A DNA stretch of 64,000 nt from Burkholderiales bacterium 67-32 (GTDB lineage: Bacteria > Pseudomonadota > Gammaproteobacteria > Burkholderiales > Burkholderiaceae_B): the NCBI GenBank assembly GCA_001898625.1, contig MKUP01000010.1:124001-188000 (forward strand). The letters run 5' to 3'. Shown one piece after another: positions 19,725 to 27,234 of the stretch. The position numbers were made by a program, and so were the translations under genes. Positions within the stretch are counted from its first letter, which is position 1, and each line of letters opens with the position of its first letter. Under the pieces are notes generated by a model. That model ran no database searches and had not been told where the DNA came from. It worked only from the letters and a program-made list of their open reading frames with translations.

Positions 19725-19754
19725 TTGACCACATTACCTACCAACTAATAGATA
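19725..19754 (+). promoter_or_regulatory. Promoter and second TetR-type operator
   Basis: TTGACC (19,725-19,730) with a 17-18 bp spacer leads to ATAGAT/TAGATA (19,748-19,754). TACCAACTAATAGATA (19,739-19,754) matches the reverse complement of the site upstream of the TetR gene at 14 of 16 positions. It covers the -10, as expected for repression of the 172-aa membrane protein. Confidence 0.65.
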
Positions 19755-19764
19755 GGCATCATTC

Positions 19765-20283
19765 ATGGCTTCCACTCTTTCGCTCACGGGCGCGGTCCAC
19801 ACAGCCGTCAGTCTGATACCGGTCGTCGCGGGTTTCTACGGTTTTGCCCGCTATCGCGTGATCGAGCCGGCAATGCGTTCGGGCAGGGTCTACCTTGCCG
19901 GGTTGACGGTTTCGGTGTTTACGTCGTTCGGTTTGTCCAGTACCGGTGGCTTCAGTCCCGCCCATGCGTTGGGCATCCTGGCTCTTCTTGCGGCCTTTGG
20001 CAGTCTGCTCGTGCCGCGTCTGTCTTTCCTGGGGCGGTTGCGGCCCTACCTGGCCGCGTTCGGGTGTTCGTTCAGCTTTTTCCTGCTGTTGATTCCAGCC
20101 ATCGCCGAGACCCTGACCCGCCTGCCGACGATGCGACCCTTGGCGGATAGTCCGCAGTCCCCTTTGGTGCGCTTCACGCTGCTTGCGTGGGTCGTCACCT
20201 TCATCGCGGGCTTCGTATTTCAAGTCTGGATGATCCGTTCACGCCGCCGGAATGCGGTTCGCGGCGGCTCGCCCGCGCGTTGA
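19765..20283 (+). CDS. Small integral membrane protein, function unknown
   Basis: 172 aa with about four hydrophobic helices (residues 8-28, 42-62, 68-88, 92-116, plus one near 136-158) and a basic C-terminal tail. I do not recognise a catalytic motif. Its gene sits directly after a TetR regulator and shares that regulator's operator, so it is probably the regulated target, perhaps a stress or efflux-related membrane protein. There is only a weak Shine-Dalgarno. Confidence 0.7.
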   Translation: MASTLSLTGAVHTAVSLIPVVAGFYGFARYRVIEPAMRSGRVYLAGLTVSVFTSFGLSSTGGFSPAHALGILALLAAFGSLLVPRLSFLGRLRPYLAAFGCSFSFFLLLIPAIAETLTRLPTMRPLADSPQSPLVRFTLLAWVVTFIAGFVFQVWMIRSRRRNAVRGGSPAR

Positions 20284-20374
20284 AATATCCCGGGGCTCTT
20301 GGCATCAGGCAGTAATTTGTCGGAGACTGGATGGCGCGAATTTCGCGATGACTTGTTTTCGTGTGTGGAAGACC

Positions 20375-20965
20375 ATGCCATTGAGCGATCTGGAAAAGCA
20401 ACTGAGCTTCCTGAAGGAAATCGACCGGTTGAAAGCCGTCATACGCCAATCGCCGCTGCTCGACCAAAGTCGCAGGGAAAACTCCGCCGAGCATTCTTGG
20501 CACCTGGCGATGTACGCCCTGATACTTGGCGAGTACGCGGACGGAGCGGTCAACACGCACCGGGTCATGCAGATGCTCTTGCTGCATGACATCGTCGAAA
20601 TAGATGTCGGTGACTTTCCGATCCATGGCGGAACATCGGTGGAGATTCAGGCCGAGCAGGAGTCCAGGGCGGCGGAAAGATTATTCGGCTTGTTGCCCCA
20701 GCCGCAGGCCGGCGCATTGTTGGCGCTGTGGCAGGAGTTCGAGTGTGCGGAGACGGACGATGCGAAGTTCGCGAAAGCACTTGATAGATTTCAGCCTCTT
20801 CTCGTCAATATCGTCACTGGCGGCGGGACGTGGAAGGAAAACGGCGTTTCATTTGAACAGGTCTGTTCCCGGTATGGGCCTGTCATAGCCAGAGGTGCGC
20901 CTCGGCTATGGTCTGTCTGCGAACGATGGGTGGGCCAGCATTTCTCGGGACGGATCTCAGGCTAG
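20375..20965 (+). CDS. HD-domain hydrolase, YfbR/HDDC2-like
   Basis: 196 aa. HD-superfamily phosphohydrolase of the 5'-deoxynucleotidase YfbR/HDDC2 type. The metal ligands are visible: His in ENSAEHSWHLA, the HD pair in LLHDIVEIDVGD, and a later Asp in AKALDRFQPLL. Family members remove phosphate from dNMPs. The ATG giving MPLSDLEKQLSFLKE is preferred because it follows GGAAG and starts like the family; an ATG 27 nt upstream is possible. Its stop overlaps the convergent MerR gene by 4 bp. Confidence 0.85.
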   Translation: MPLSDLEKQLSFLKEIDRLKAVIRQSPLLDQSRRENSAEHSWHLAMYALILGEYADGAVNTHRVMQMLLLHDIVEIDVGDFPIHGGTSVEIQAEQESRAAERLFGLLPQPQAGALLALWQEFECAETDDAKFAKALDRFQPLLVNIVTGGGTWKENGVSFEQVCSRYGPVIARGAPRLWSVCERWVGQHFSGRISG

Positions 20966-21399
20966 GTTTGTTGGCGCGGGGCCGGGTGCTGACCTGCCGC
21001 CTTGCGCTGTTTCAACCTGCCCGCCGCGGCAACCTTGAGCAGACGCTGGAATGTCGGACATTGCGCATGGTTGGCCGCAGGGCATTCCGCGGCATGGCGC
21101 AAACCCTCGCTCATGGCGCGTAGCCGTTTGATGGTGGTGTCGATTTCATCGGCTTTGGCCGACAAGACCTTCCTATCCACCTTTGGCGCCCCGGCAGGGG
21201 AGAGCATGGCACCAATTTCGTCCAACGACAGGCCGCCAGCTTGCCCCAGCGCGATCAATGCCAACTGATCAAGCACGTCGGGCGTAAACCGCCGGCGTTC
21301 GCCAGCGGCGCTGGTCGCGCAGATCAAGCCCTTTTTCTCGTAGAACCGCAAGGTCGAGGATGGCACACCGGTGCGCCGGGCGACTTCTGAAATGTCCAC
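20962..21399 (-). CDS. MerR family transcriptional regulator
   Basis: 145 aa. The N-terminal MerR winged helix (DISEVARRTGVPSSTLRFYE) is followed by a dimerisation helix and a C-terminal stretch AECPAANHAQC with two cysteines spaced CX7C, which could sense thiol or metal stress. Start is GTG preceded by AGAGGTG. It is divergent from a DUF2938 protein and an MFS transporter, whose promoter has the distorted 19-bp spacer that MerR proteins act on; it is almost surely their activator. Confidence 0.9.
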   Translation of the reverse strand: MDISEVARRTGVPSSTLRFYEKKGLICATSAAGERRRFTPDVLDQLALIALGQAGGLSLDEIGAMLSPAGAPKVDRKVLSAKADEIDTTIKRLRAMSEGLRHAAECPAANHAQCPTFQRLLKVAAAGRLKQRKAAGQHPAPRQQT

Positions 21400-21409
21400 G
21401 TTGCACCTC

Positions 21410-21440
21410 TTGACTTGAAGTTGACTTCAACTTCTATCAT
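21410..21440 (+). promoter_or_regulatory. MerR-type promoter with 19-bp spacer and perfect dyad
   Basis: TTGACT (21,410-21,415) and TATCAT (21,435-21,440) are 19 bp apart, 2 bp more than normal. The spacer holds a perfect inverted repeat GAAGTTGA-CT-TCAACTTC (21,417-21,434). This is the textbook structure through which MerR regulators untwist a promoter. It drives the plus-strand DUF2938/MFS pair and should also control the divergent merR gene. Confidence 0.85.
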
Positions 21441-21480
21441 GCCTTCAAACGATGATGTCATCAATCGAAAAGGAATGGGC

Positions 21481-21975
21481 ATGGTATCGACGGGCGAAGC
21501 AGTAAGGGTGGTTCTGGTCGGGGTCGGCGCGACAGTCGTGTTGGACGCCTGGTCCATGATCCTGAAGGGCTTGGGTGTTCCCACGCTGGACTACGCGTTG
21601 GTGGGCAGGTGGGCGGGCCATCTGTGCCGGGGTAGGTTCGCGCACGCCGGCATAGCCAAGGCGGCGCCCATATCCGGCGAATCGCCGCTGGGTTGGGCGA
21701 TCCATTACGCCGTCGGCGTCGTGTTCGCGGCCTTGCTGGTAGGCATTTACGGTGTGGCGTGGCTGCACGATCCCGCATGGCGGCCCGCCCTGGCTGTGGG
21801 CGTGGCGACTGTCATGGTTCCCTGGTTCGTCATGCAGCCGGCCATGGGGGCGGGTATCGCCTCGTCCCGCACGCCGACGCCGATGAAGAACCGCATGCGC
21901 AGCCTGGTCACGCATGCAGTGTTTGGGGGCGGGCTTTATTTGTCGGCGGCCTTGCTAAAGCGGGTGTGGGCATGA
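21481..21975 (+). CDS. DUF2938 family membrane protein
   Basis: 164 aa, typical of DUF2938: VLVGVGATVVLDAWSM, LVGRWAGHLCRGRFAH and QPAMGAGIASSRTPTP are conserved signatures. About four membrane helices. The family is uncharacterised and often sits beside MerR or LysR regulators. Upstream ATGs exist, but the one at 21,439 lies within the promoter -10, and AGGA at 21,470 is spaced correctly for the ATG at 21,481. It overlaps the next gene by 4 nt (ATGA). Confidence 0.85.
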   Translation: MVSTGEAVRVVLVGVGATVVLDAWSMILKGLGVPTLDYALVGRWAGHLCRGRFAHAGIAKAAPISGESPLGWAIHYAVGVVFAALLVGIYGVAWLHDPAWRPALAVGVATVMVPWFVMQPAMGAGIASSRTPTPMKNRMRSLVTHAVFGGGLYLSAALLKRVWA

Positions 21976-23174
21976 GCAGGGTGCTCGAAGAAAACCCCAT
22001 GGAGAAGAACGAACGCGCCGGGGCTATTCCCTCGGCCGTCTATGTTCTCGCTCTGAGCCTGTTTGCGATGGGTAGTGCCGAGTTCCTGATGGGCGGAATC
22101 CTGCCGATGATCGCGGCTGATCTGCATGTCGCGCTGCCCACGGCGGGTACCTTGATTTCCGCGTTCGCCGTGGGCGCGCTGGTTGGCGGACCGCCGTTCG
22201 CCATCCTGGCGCTGCGCTGGCCCAAGCGCGGTGCGTTATTCGCCAGCCAGGTGGCTTTCATTGCGGCGACGGCATGCAGCCTGCTTGCTCAGGGCTATGG
22301 GGCGATGCTTGTCGCCCGTTTCGCGATGGGGCTGGCGTATGCCTGTTTCTGGGCCGTTGCGGCGGCGACCGCCGTGCAGGTCTCGCCTCAGGACCGCCGA
22401 GCCAAGGCGCTGTCCATTGTCGTCAGCGGCCTGACCGCCGCCATGGTCCTGGGGGGCCCGGCAGGGACATTCATCAGCGATCTTACCGGTTGGCGCGGGG
22501 GCTTTTGGGCTGTCGTGGCAGCCACCGTTTTCTCTGCGATAGGCTGCCTCGTTGCACTGCCCAAGCATGTGTCCGGCAACGCGGCGCTGCCTGATCTCAA
22601 GACCGAGTTGCGGGCCATGAAGCGTCCCGTGCTTTGGGTGGCCTACGCCACGACAGCAGTGACCACCGCCGCGTATATGGGAACGTTCGGCTATCTGGGA
22701 GCGTTGCTGCTCGACGTGAGCGGTTTGCCCGCAGATTGGCTGCCAGCCGTACTGACGCTGTTCGGAGTTGGCGCATTCGCCGGATTGACGATAGGCGGAC
22801 GAACCGCTGATTCCCGTCCGTTTGCCACGCTTGTCGCGGGCATCGTGGGCGTGGTTTTTTCATCCGCCGCGATCGCTTTGCTGGCTTCGCATTGGCGGGC
22901 AACGGTGGCGTTGGTGTTTTTGCTTGGCGTGGCGGGTTTTCTGTTGAATCCGGCTGTTTGGGGCCGGGTCTACGCCGTCGCGCCCGATGCGCCGATGCTC
23001 GCGGGGGCAACGAATTCGTCCGCTTTCCAAGCGGGCCTGACGCTGGCCCCGCTGCTTGCCGGACTGCCGATCAATCTAGGCCATGGCCTGCCGGCTGTCG
23101 GTTGGGCCGGGGCCGCGATGGGGGTTGTCGCTCTTGGACTGGCCATCCTGGGCGCGCGATTGAGTCGCGCGTGA
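21972..23174 (+). CDS. MFS transporter, AraJ/CmlA-like efflux family
   Basis: 400 aa with about 12 membrane helices. FAMGSAEFLMGGILPMIAAD and the GWRGGFW loop in the middle are typical of the DHA1 family members that export sugars, chloramphenicol or other small molecules. It is translationally coupled to the DUF2938 gene and under the MerR promoter, which suggests an inducible efflux module. A second ATG at 21,999 (MEKNER) could also be the start. A 7-bp GC-rich inverted repeat spans its last codons. Confidence 0.88.
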   Translation: MSRVLEENPMEKNERAGAIPSAVYVLALSLFAMGSAEFLMGGILPMIAADLHVALPTAGTLISAFAVGALVGGPPFAILALRWPKRGALFASQVAFIAATACSLLAQGYGAMLVARFAMGLAYACFWAVAAATAVQVSPQDRRAKALSIVVSGLTAAMVLGGPAGTFISDLTGWRGGFWAVVAATVFSAIGCLVALPKHVSGNAALPDLKTELRAMKRPVLWVAYATTAVTTAAYMGTFGYLGALLLDVSGLPADWLPAVLTLFGVGAFAGLTIGGRTADSRPFATLVAGIVGVVFSSAAIALLASHWRATVALVFLLGVAGFLLNPAVWGRVYAVAPDAPMLAGATNSSAFQAGLTLAPLLAGLPINLGHGLPAVGWAGAAMGVVALGLAILGARLSRA

Positions 23175-23180
23175 TGCCCG

Positions 23181-24161
23181 CTATTTCATCCCGAACCAAG
23201 CCGGATCCGCCGCCAGCGCCACCGCGCCGATCAGCGACACAACCGTCGCCAGCAGCACCGGCCCATCAAACGACTCCAACTCCGGATTCAGCAGCCGCGC
23301 AAACCACACGCGCATGACGAGCGATGTCCGCTGTATCGGTATCACGACCGACGCCGGCGCGATGGCAAGCGCCATGTAGACAAAGATCTGCGACGCCGCG
23401 GCGGTCACCCCCGCGACCGAATACCACCCGAGCGTAGGGCGCGACATGGTCAGCGATCGGCCCAGGCCGCCCTGGTAGATGACGAGAGCCACTACGCCCA
23501 CGGTCGCGGCGGTATAGGCCACGGCGGCGCCGGCCAGCCCTCCAGCCATCCCGTTCCCATCGACCATGGCCTGCCGAACCAGGATGGGGCTGGAACCATA
23601 CGCCAGTGCCGAGAAAGTGGCGAACAGATAGCCTTCGCCCAGCTTGGGCTGGAAACCGCCAACGGGGGACTTGGCCTCCATCTTGGTCGAGTCTGCTCCG
23701 GACGTGCGTTTGAACGGGCGGAAGGAAGCCGGCGCATGGGCCCGGGCAGCCAGCATCGGCGCCGCAATGATCAGCGCAATGCCCACGATGTGCAGCGTGG
23801 TCAACCGCTCGCCCAGCAGCACAATCGCCAGCACCAACGTGATCAGCACGCTGGTCTGCTGCACGGGCCCGACCAGTACGGTACCCATGGCGCGCGTCGC
23901 GCGGTAGTTGCAATAGCGGCCGAAGCCGAAGTGCAGCAGGCCCGCAGCGGAGAAGAGCAGTGTCGAGCGCAGCGGAAACGCCTGCAAAGGGCCGATCCCG
24001 CCAGCCGCGAGAACCGCGATCCAGACCATCACGGTGCCAAGCAACAATGTGACGACCATGGCCTGTGACAGCGTGCCAGCAACGACACCACGGCGCAGCG
24101 TGGCGTTGTTCGCGGCGAAGGTGAAGGCCGCGAGGAGGGCGAGCACGGTCGGCAGGATCAT
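23181..24161 (-). CDS. EamA family (DMT superfamily) transporter
   Basis: 326 aa with ten predicted membrane helices in two EamA repeats: the first about residues 1-140, then a basic/polar linker (ASFRPFKRTSGADST) and the second about 170-320. DMT transporters export metabolites or drugs; the substrate is unknown. The ATG overlaps the stop of the upstream diguanylate cyclase by 4 nt, so the two form an operon. It converges with the MFS gene, 6 bp apart. Confidence 0.88.
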   Translation of the reverse strand: MILPTVLALLAAFTFAANNATLRRGVVAGTLSQAMVVTLLLGTVMVWIAVLAAGGIGPLQAFPLRSTLLFSAAGLLHFGFGRYCNYRATRAMGTVLVGPVQQTSVLITLVLAIVLLGERLTTLHIVGIALIIAAPMLAARAHAPASFRPFKRTSGADSTKMEAKSPVGGFQPKLGEGYLFATFSALAYGSSPILVRQAMVDGNGMAGGLAGAAVAYTAATVGVVALVIYQGGLGRSLTMSRPTLGWYSVAGVTAAASQIFVYMALAIAPASVVIPIQRTSLVMRVWFARLLNPELESFDGPVLLATVVSLIGAVALAADPAWFGMK

Positions 24162-25792
24162 GTCGGCCGCTGGGTCCGCCGTGCCTGTTTGTCGGCATAC
24201 ATGAGTTGGTCGGCCACCTTGAGCACGGCTTGCAGCGAGCTGACGGACGGGTCGACGCTGGCGATGCCGAAGCTGGCGCCGGGGTAGTCGAAGCTGCACT
24301 CGGTGAAGGTGTAGGTGCCGGTCAGCAGTGGCGCGAGCCGCTGGCGCATGGCCTCGACCGGGCCGTCGGGATCGCCGGGCTGGGGCGGGTCGACCAGTCC
24401 GATCACGACGAATTCGTCGCCGCCCAGCCGGCCCAGCATGTCGCTCTTGCGCAGGCCGGCGGACATGCGCTGGCCGACCTCGATCAGGAATTTGTCGCCG
24501 ACGACGTGGCCGTAGGTGTCGTTGATGGTCTTGAAGCCGTCCAGGTCGATAAAGGCGACCAGCACCCACTTCTGGGTGTCCTTCGCCAGCGTGAACAGGC
24601 GGTCCAGTTCGGCCAGGACGGCGCGGCGGTTGGGCAGGCCGGTCAGGGCATCGTAGTTGGCCGCATATTGTTCTTCCTGGCGGCGCATCACCATTTGCCC
24701 GGCCGCCTGGCCGGACAGCAGGATCAGGACCAGGCCGAACACGGCCACCAGTCCGGCCGTGTAAAGGTGGCGTTGGCGCATGGGCGCCACGTGGTCCAGC
24801 GTGGCCAGCGTGATCAACTGGTATTGCGGATTCGTCAGCGGCTCGCGCCGCATCAGGTAGGGTTTGCCGTCGATGATCCATTGGCCGGCCTCGGGGCCGG
24901 CGTTCGCGATCGGGTGCGCGTCCATGGGCTGGCCGGGTCCTTCGCCGCCGTCCGGCGGCAGCACGGTGGCGGGCGGCAGGAGCGCCGCCAGGTTGCGCAG
25001 CATGAAGGGTTCGGACGAGGCGGTGATCACGCGGCCCTGGCGGTTCACGATCAGGGCGATGTGCCGTCCGGTCAGGTAGGCGGCCATCTCGGGCGCGTCG
25101 AATTTCACCGTGACCGAGCCCTGCGGCACGTCGTTGGCGTCTTCGATGCGGCTGCTGACGAAATAGGAGGGGCTGTTGTTGAGGCGGGCGATGCCGAACT
25201 GTTGGCCCGTGCCGTGGCGCAGCGCGTCGATCAGGTAGGTGCGGCCCGAGTAGATCATGCCCACGATGCTGTCGGACTCGGCCCAGTTGCTGGCGGTGAC
25301 GGTATCGTCCGACATGTTGTTCATGTAGATGCGGGCATAGCGCAGGTCGCTGGCCAGTGCGTTCATGTAGTCGCCGACCCGGCGCACCAAGGGGTCTTGC
25401 GTGAACAGCGCGGCGCGCTGTTGGCGCGTCAGTTCGGCGGCGCCGGCGGGATCGGTACGGTAGCGGGTGGCGAGCTGGATGACCTGGCCCTGGCGCGCCA
25501 CCATGTTGGCCACGCTGACCATTTCGGTGAACAGGCGGTCGACGACGCGGGCGGTGGTTTGGGCCTCGTATTCGGCGCTGGCCGCCACGTTGTCCAGCCG
25601 CGTCGCCAGAATCCGCTGCGAGGTCCACCAGCCCAGGCCGGCCACCAGCGCCAGCCAGGCCAGGGCCAGGCCGAGGGTCAGCCGGAGCACGATGGGCGGC
25701 ATTTTCCGGCGGCGGCGGCCTTGCTGCGGCAGCGCGCTGCTTACGCCATGTCCCCCTAAAAGACGATGATCCAAAACAGCTTCATTCTGCAT
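24158..25792 (-). CDS. Membrane-bound diguanylate cyclase with periplasmic sensor
   Basis: 544 aa. A membrane helix (about 33-55), a large periplasmic region resembling a dCACHE sensor (about 60-335), a second helix (about 345-367) and a C-terminal GGDEF domain. The active site is an intact GGDEF at 457-461, so it should make c-di-GMP from GTP. RKSD at 448-451 is a proper I-site for product inhibition. An internal ATG (MPPIVLRLT) may be the true start because the first 30 residues are weakly supported. It is coupled to the EamA gene. Confidence 0.9.
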   Translation of the reverse strand: MQNEAVLDHRLLGGHGVSSALPQQGRRRRKMPPIVLRLTLGLALAWLALVAGLGWWTSQRILATRLDNVAASAEYEAQTTARVVDRLFTEMVSVANMVARQGQVIQLATRYRTDPAGAAELTRQQRAALFTQDPLVRRVGDYMNALASDLRYARIYMNNMSDDTVTASNWAESDSIVGMIYSGRTYLIDALRHGTGQQFGIARLNNSPSYFVSSRIEDANDVPQGSVTVKFDAPEMAAYLTGRHIALIVNRQGRVITASSEPFMLRNLAALLPPATVLPPDGGEGPGQPMDAHPIANAGPEAGQWIIDGKPYLMRREPLTNPQYQLITLATLDHVAPMRQRHLYTAGLVAVFGLVLILLSGQAAGQMVMRRQEEQYAANYDALTGLPNRRAVLAELDRLFTLAKDTQKWVLVAFIDLDGFKTINDTYGHVVGDKFLIEVGQRMSAGLRKSDMLGRLGGDEFVVIGLVDPPQPGDPDGPVEAMRQRLAPLLTGTYTFTECSFDYPGASFGIASVDPSVSSLQAVLKVADQLMYADKQARRTQRPT

Positions 25793-25934
25793 TCGTGATC
25801 TTCTCGCGCGGCAAAGGTGTGGGCGGCGGTGTCAGTCCGATTTCATCAAGGTATTGATTCTAAAAGAGTTGATGTTTCAATCAATACTGGAAAAAGGGGG
25901 TAAATGACGGTTGCAGGCCAATTTTTCCCTTTGT

Positions 25935-26714
25935 TTACCCATGGGCCAGAAAAAAATCCCGGGTCGAGGCGTCGGCGGGAAAAAAACTCTCCAGCGTCAA
26001 TTCCGCGAGGGTGATGTCGTTCGCGGTGCCGAATACCGTCGTGGTGGAAATCAGCGACAGCACGGGGCCGCCGGGAACGCCCAGCATCAGCGGGACGGCG
26101 ATGCGTGCCATGTGTGCCGGAGGTGCCTTGCTGGCGGGCACGGGAATCGCGGCCAGTTCATCGTGCAGTGTCAGGAGTCCGGCATTGCCGCTGGCGGTGA
26201 AGTCGGCGCGCAGCCGGGCAAGCAGATGGTGGCGCCATTCGGGCAGGTTGGCGATGCGGGGTGCGAGGCCTTCGGGGTCCAGCGTGGCGCGCAATACATT
26301 GACCGGCGGCGTGGTCAGGCGGTTCGGCAGGCCCTCGAGCAGTTTCTGCGCCGGCTGGTTCGCGCGCACGAGATTCCATAATGGGTCGACCACCAGGGCG
26401 GGGTAGGGGGCACTGGCGTCGAGTACGGCGGAAATCGCCGCCAGCGCGGGCGCCATGTCCGGATCGTCCAGGCTGCGCGCGTTGAAAACCGGCGCGTAGC
26501 CGCCGGCGACGAGCAGGCGATTGCGGTCGCGCAGCGGCATGGTCAGTTGTTCCCCAAGCCGCAAGAGGAGTTCGCGGCTGGCGCTGGCGCGTCCGCTTTC
26601 GACAAAGCTCAGGTGCCGCGCGGACACGTCGGCATCGAGCGCGAGGCCGAGCTGGCTGATACCCCGGCGTTTGCGCCAGGCGCGGGTCAGGTCGCCGACG
26701 GTCTCGGTGCTCAT
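25935..26714 (-). CDS. XRE-family regulator with MmyB-like ligand domain
   Basis: 259 aa. The N-terminal XRE helix-turn-helix is at about residues 8-65 (RKRRGISQLGLALDADVSARHLSFVE, a well-conserved signature), followed by an MmyB-like PAS-fold domain (VVDPLWNLVRANQPAQKLL and later FFLAHG) that binds fatty-acid-like or other small ligands in related proteins. It is divergent from a SnoaL-like protein, with a perfect palindrome in between that is the likely operator. Confidence 0.88.
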   Translation of the reverse strand: MSTETVGDLTRAWRKRRGISQLGLALDADVSARHLSFVESGRASASRELLLRLGEQLTMPLRDRNRLLVAGGYAPVFNARSLDDPDMAPALAAISAVLDASAPYPALVVDPLWNLVRANQPAQKLLEGLPNRLTTPPVNVLRATLDPEGLAPRIANLPEWRHHLLARLRADFTASGNAGLLTLHDELAAIPVPASKAPPAHMARIAVPLMLGVPGGPVLSLISTTTVFGTANDITLAELTLESFFPADASTRDFFLAHG

Positions 26715-26761
26715 GTATGACTCCTGTGCTCGGGCTGCATGATTTGGGCCTGCCGGCGGCA

Positions 26762-26780
26762 GATTACCTCAGAGGTAATC
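26762..26780. promoter_or_regulatory. Perfect palindrome, candidate XRE/MmyB operator
   Basis: GATTACCTC-A-GAGGTAATC: 9-bp arms with a single-base centre, 48 bp upstream of the XRE start and 58 bp upstream of the divergent SnoaL-like gene. Its symmetry and position suit a dimeric HTH repressor controlling both genes. Confidence 0.75.
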
Positions 26781-26837
26781 GATTGGTCTCCCCGTCCGGT
26801 CCATCATTCTCCTGGTCAACAACAGGAGATTGAAATC

Positions 26838-27194
26838 ATGTCGGATCCGAAGCTTGTCGCCCAGGCCTATTTGGAAACCTGGAATGGAGCCCCCAGCCAA
26901 AGAGCCTCCGCCTTGTCCGCATGGCGTCCGGACGCGGTTTATACCGATCCGCTCATGTCGGGCAAGGGACATGAGGCGCTGCAAACGATGATGGACAGCG
27001 CCATGGCCCAGTTTCCCGGCCATCGTTTCGTGCTGGATGGGGAGCCGGACGGGCATGGGCATTTCGTGCGGTTCAACTGGACGTTGCGCAATGGCGCCGA
27101 GGCGTTGGTTGCCAGGGGAAGCGATGTGATCAGGCTGGACGAAAGCGGCCGGATCGCCGAGGTGATCGGTTTCCTGGATGGCGTGGCAGCGTGA
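26838..27194 (+). CDS. SnoaL-like (NTF2-fold) protein
   Basis: 118 aa NTF2-like fold: LVAQAYLETWNGAPSQRAS, then YTDPLMSGKGHEALQTMM, and FNWTLRNGAEALVARGSDVI. Many such proteins are isomerases, hydrolases or hydratases on small polyketide or steroid-like molecules, but function cannot be assigned. The ATG follows AGGAG closely. It is the likely target of the divergent XRE/MmyB regulator. Confidence 0.8.
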   Translation: MSDPKLVAQAYLETWNGAPSQRASALSAWRPDAVYTDPLMSGKGHEALQTMMDSAMAQFPGHRFVLDGEPDGHGHFVRFNWTLRNGAEALVARGSDVIRLDESGRIAEVIGFLDGVAA

Positions 27195-27234
27195 TCTGAT
27201 CACGCACCCTGGAGGAGTTCAAAACTCTTCCAGG
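27189..27234. terminator. Two dyads at the convergent ends of the SnoaL-like gene and dbpA
   Basis: GCGTGATC-T-GATCACGC (27,189-27,205) overlaps the SnoaL stop. A 12-bp stem CCTGGAGGAGTT / AACTCTTCCAGG with one G-T pair (27,208-27,234) overlaps the dbpA stop. Neither has a T-tract, so they may slow or end transcription from both sides, but this is uncertain. Confidence 0.4.
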
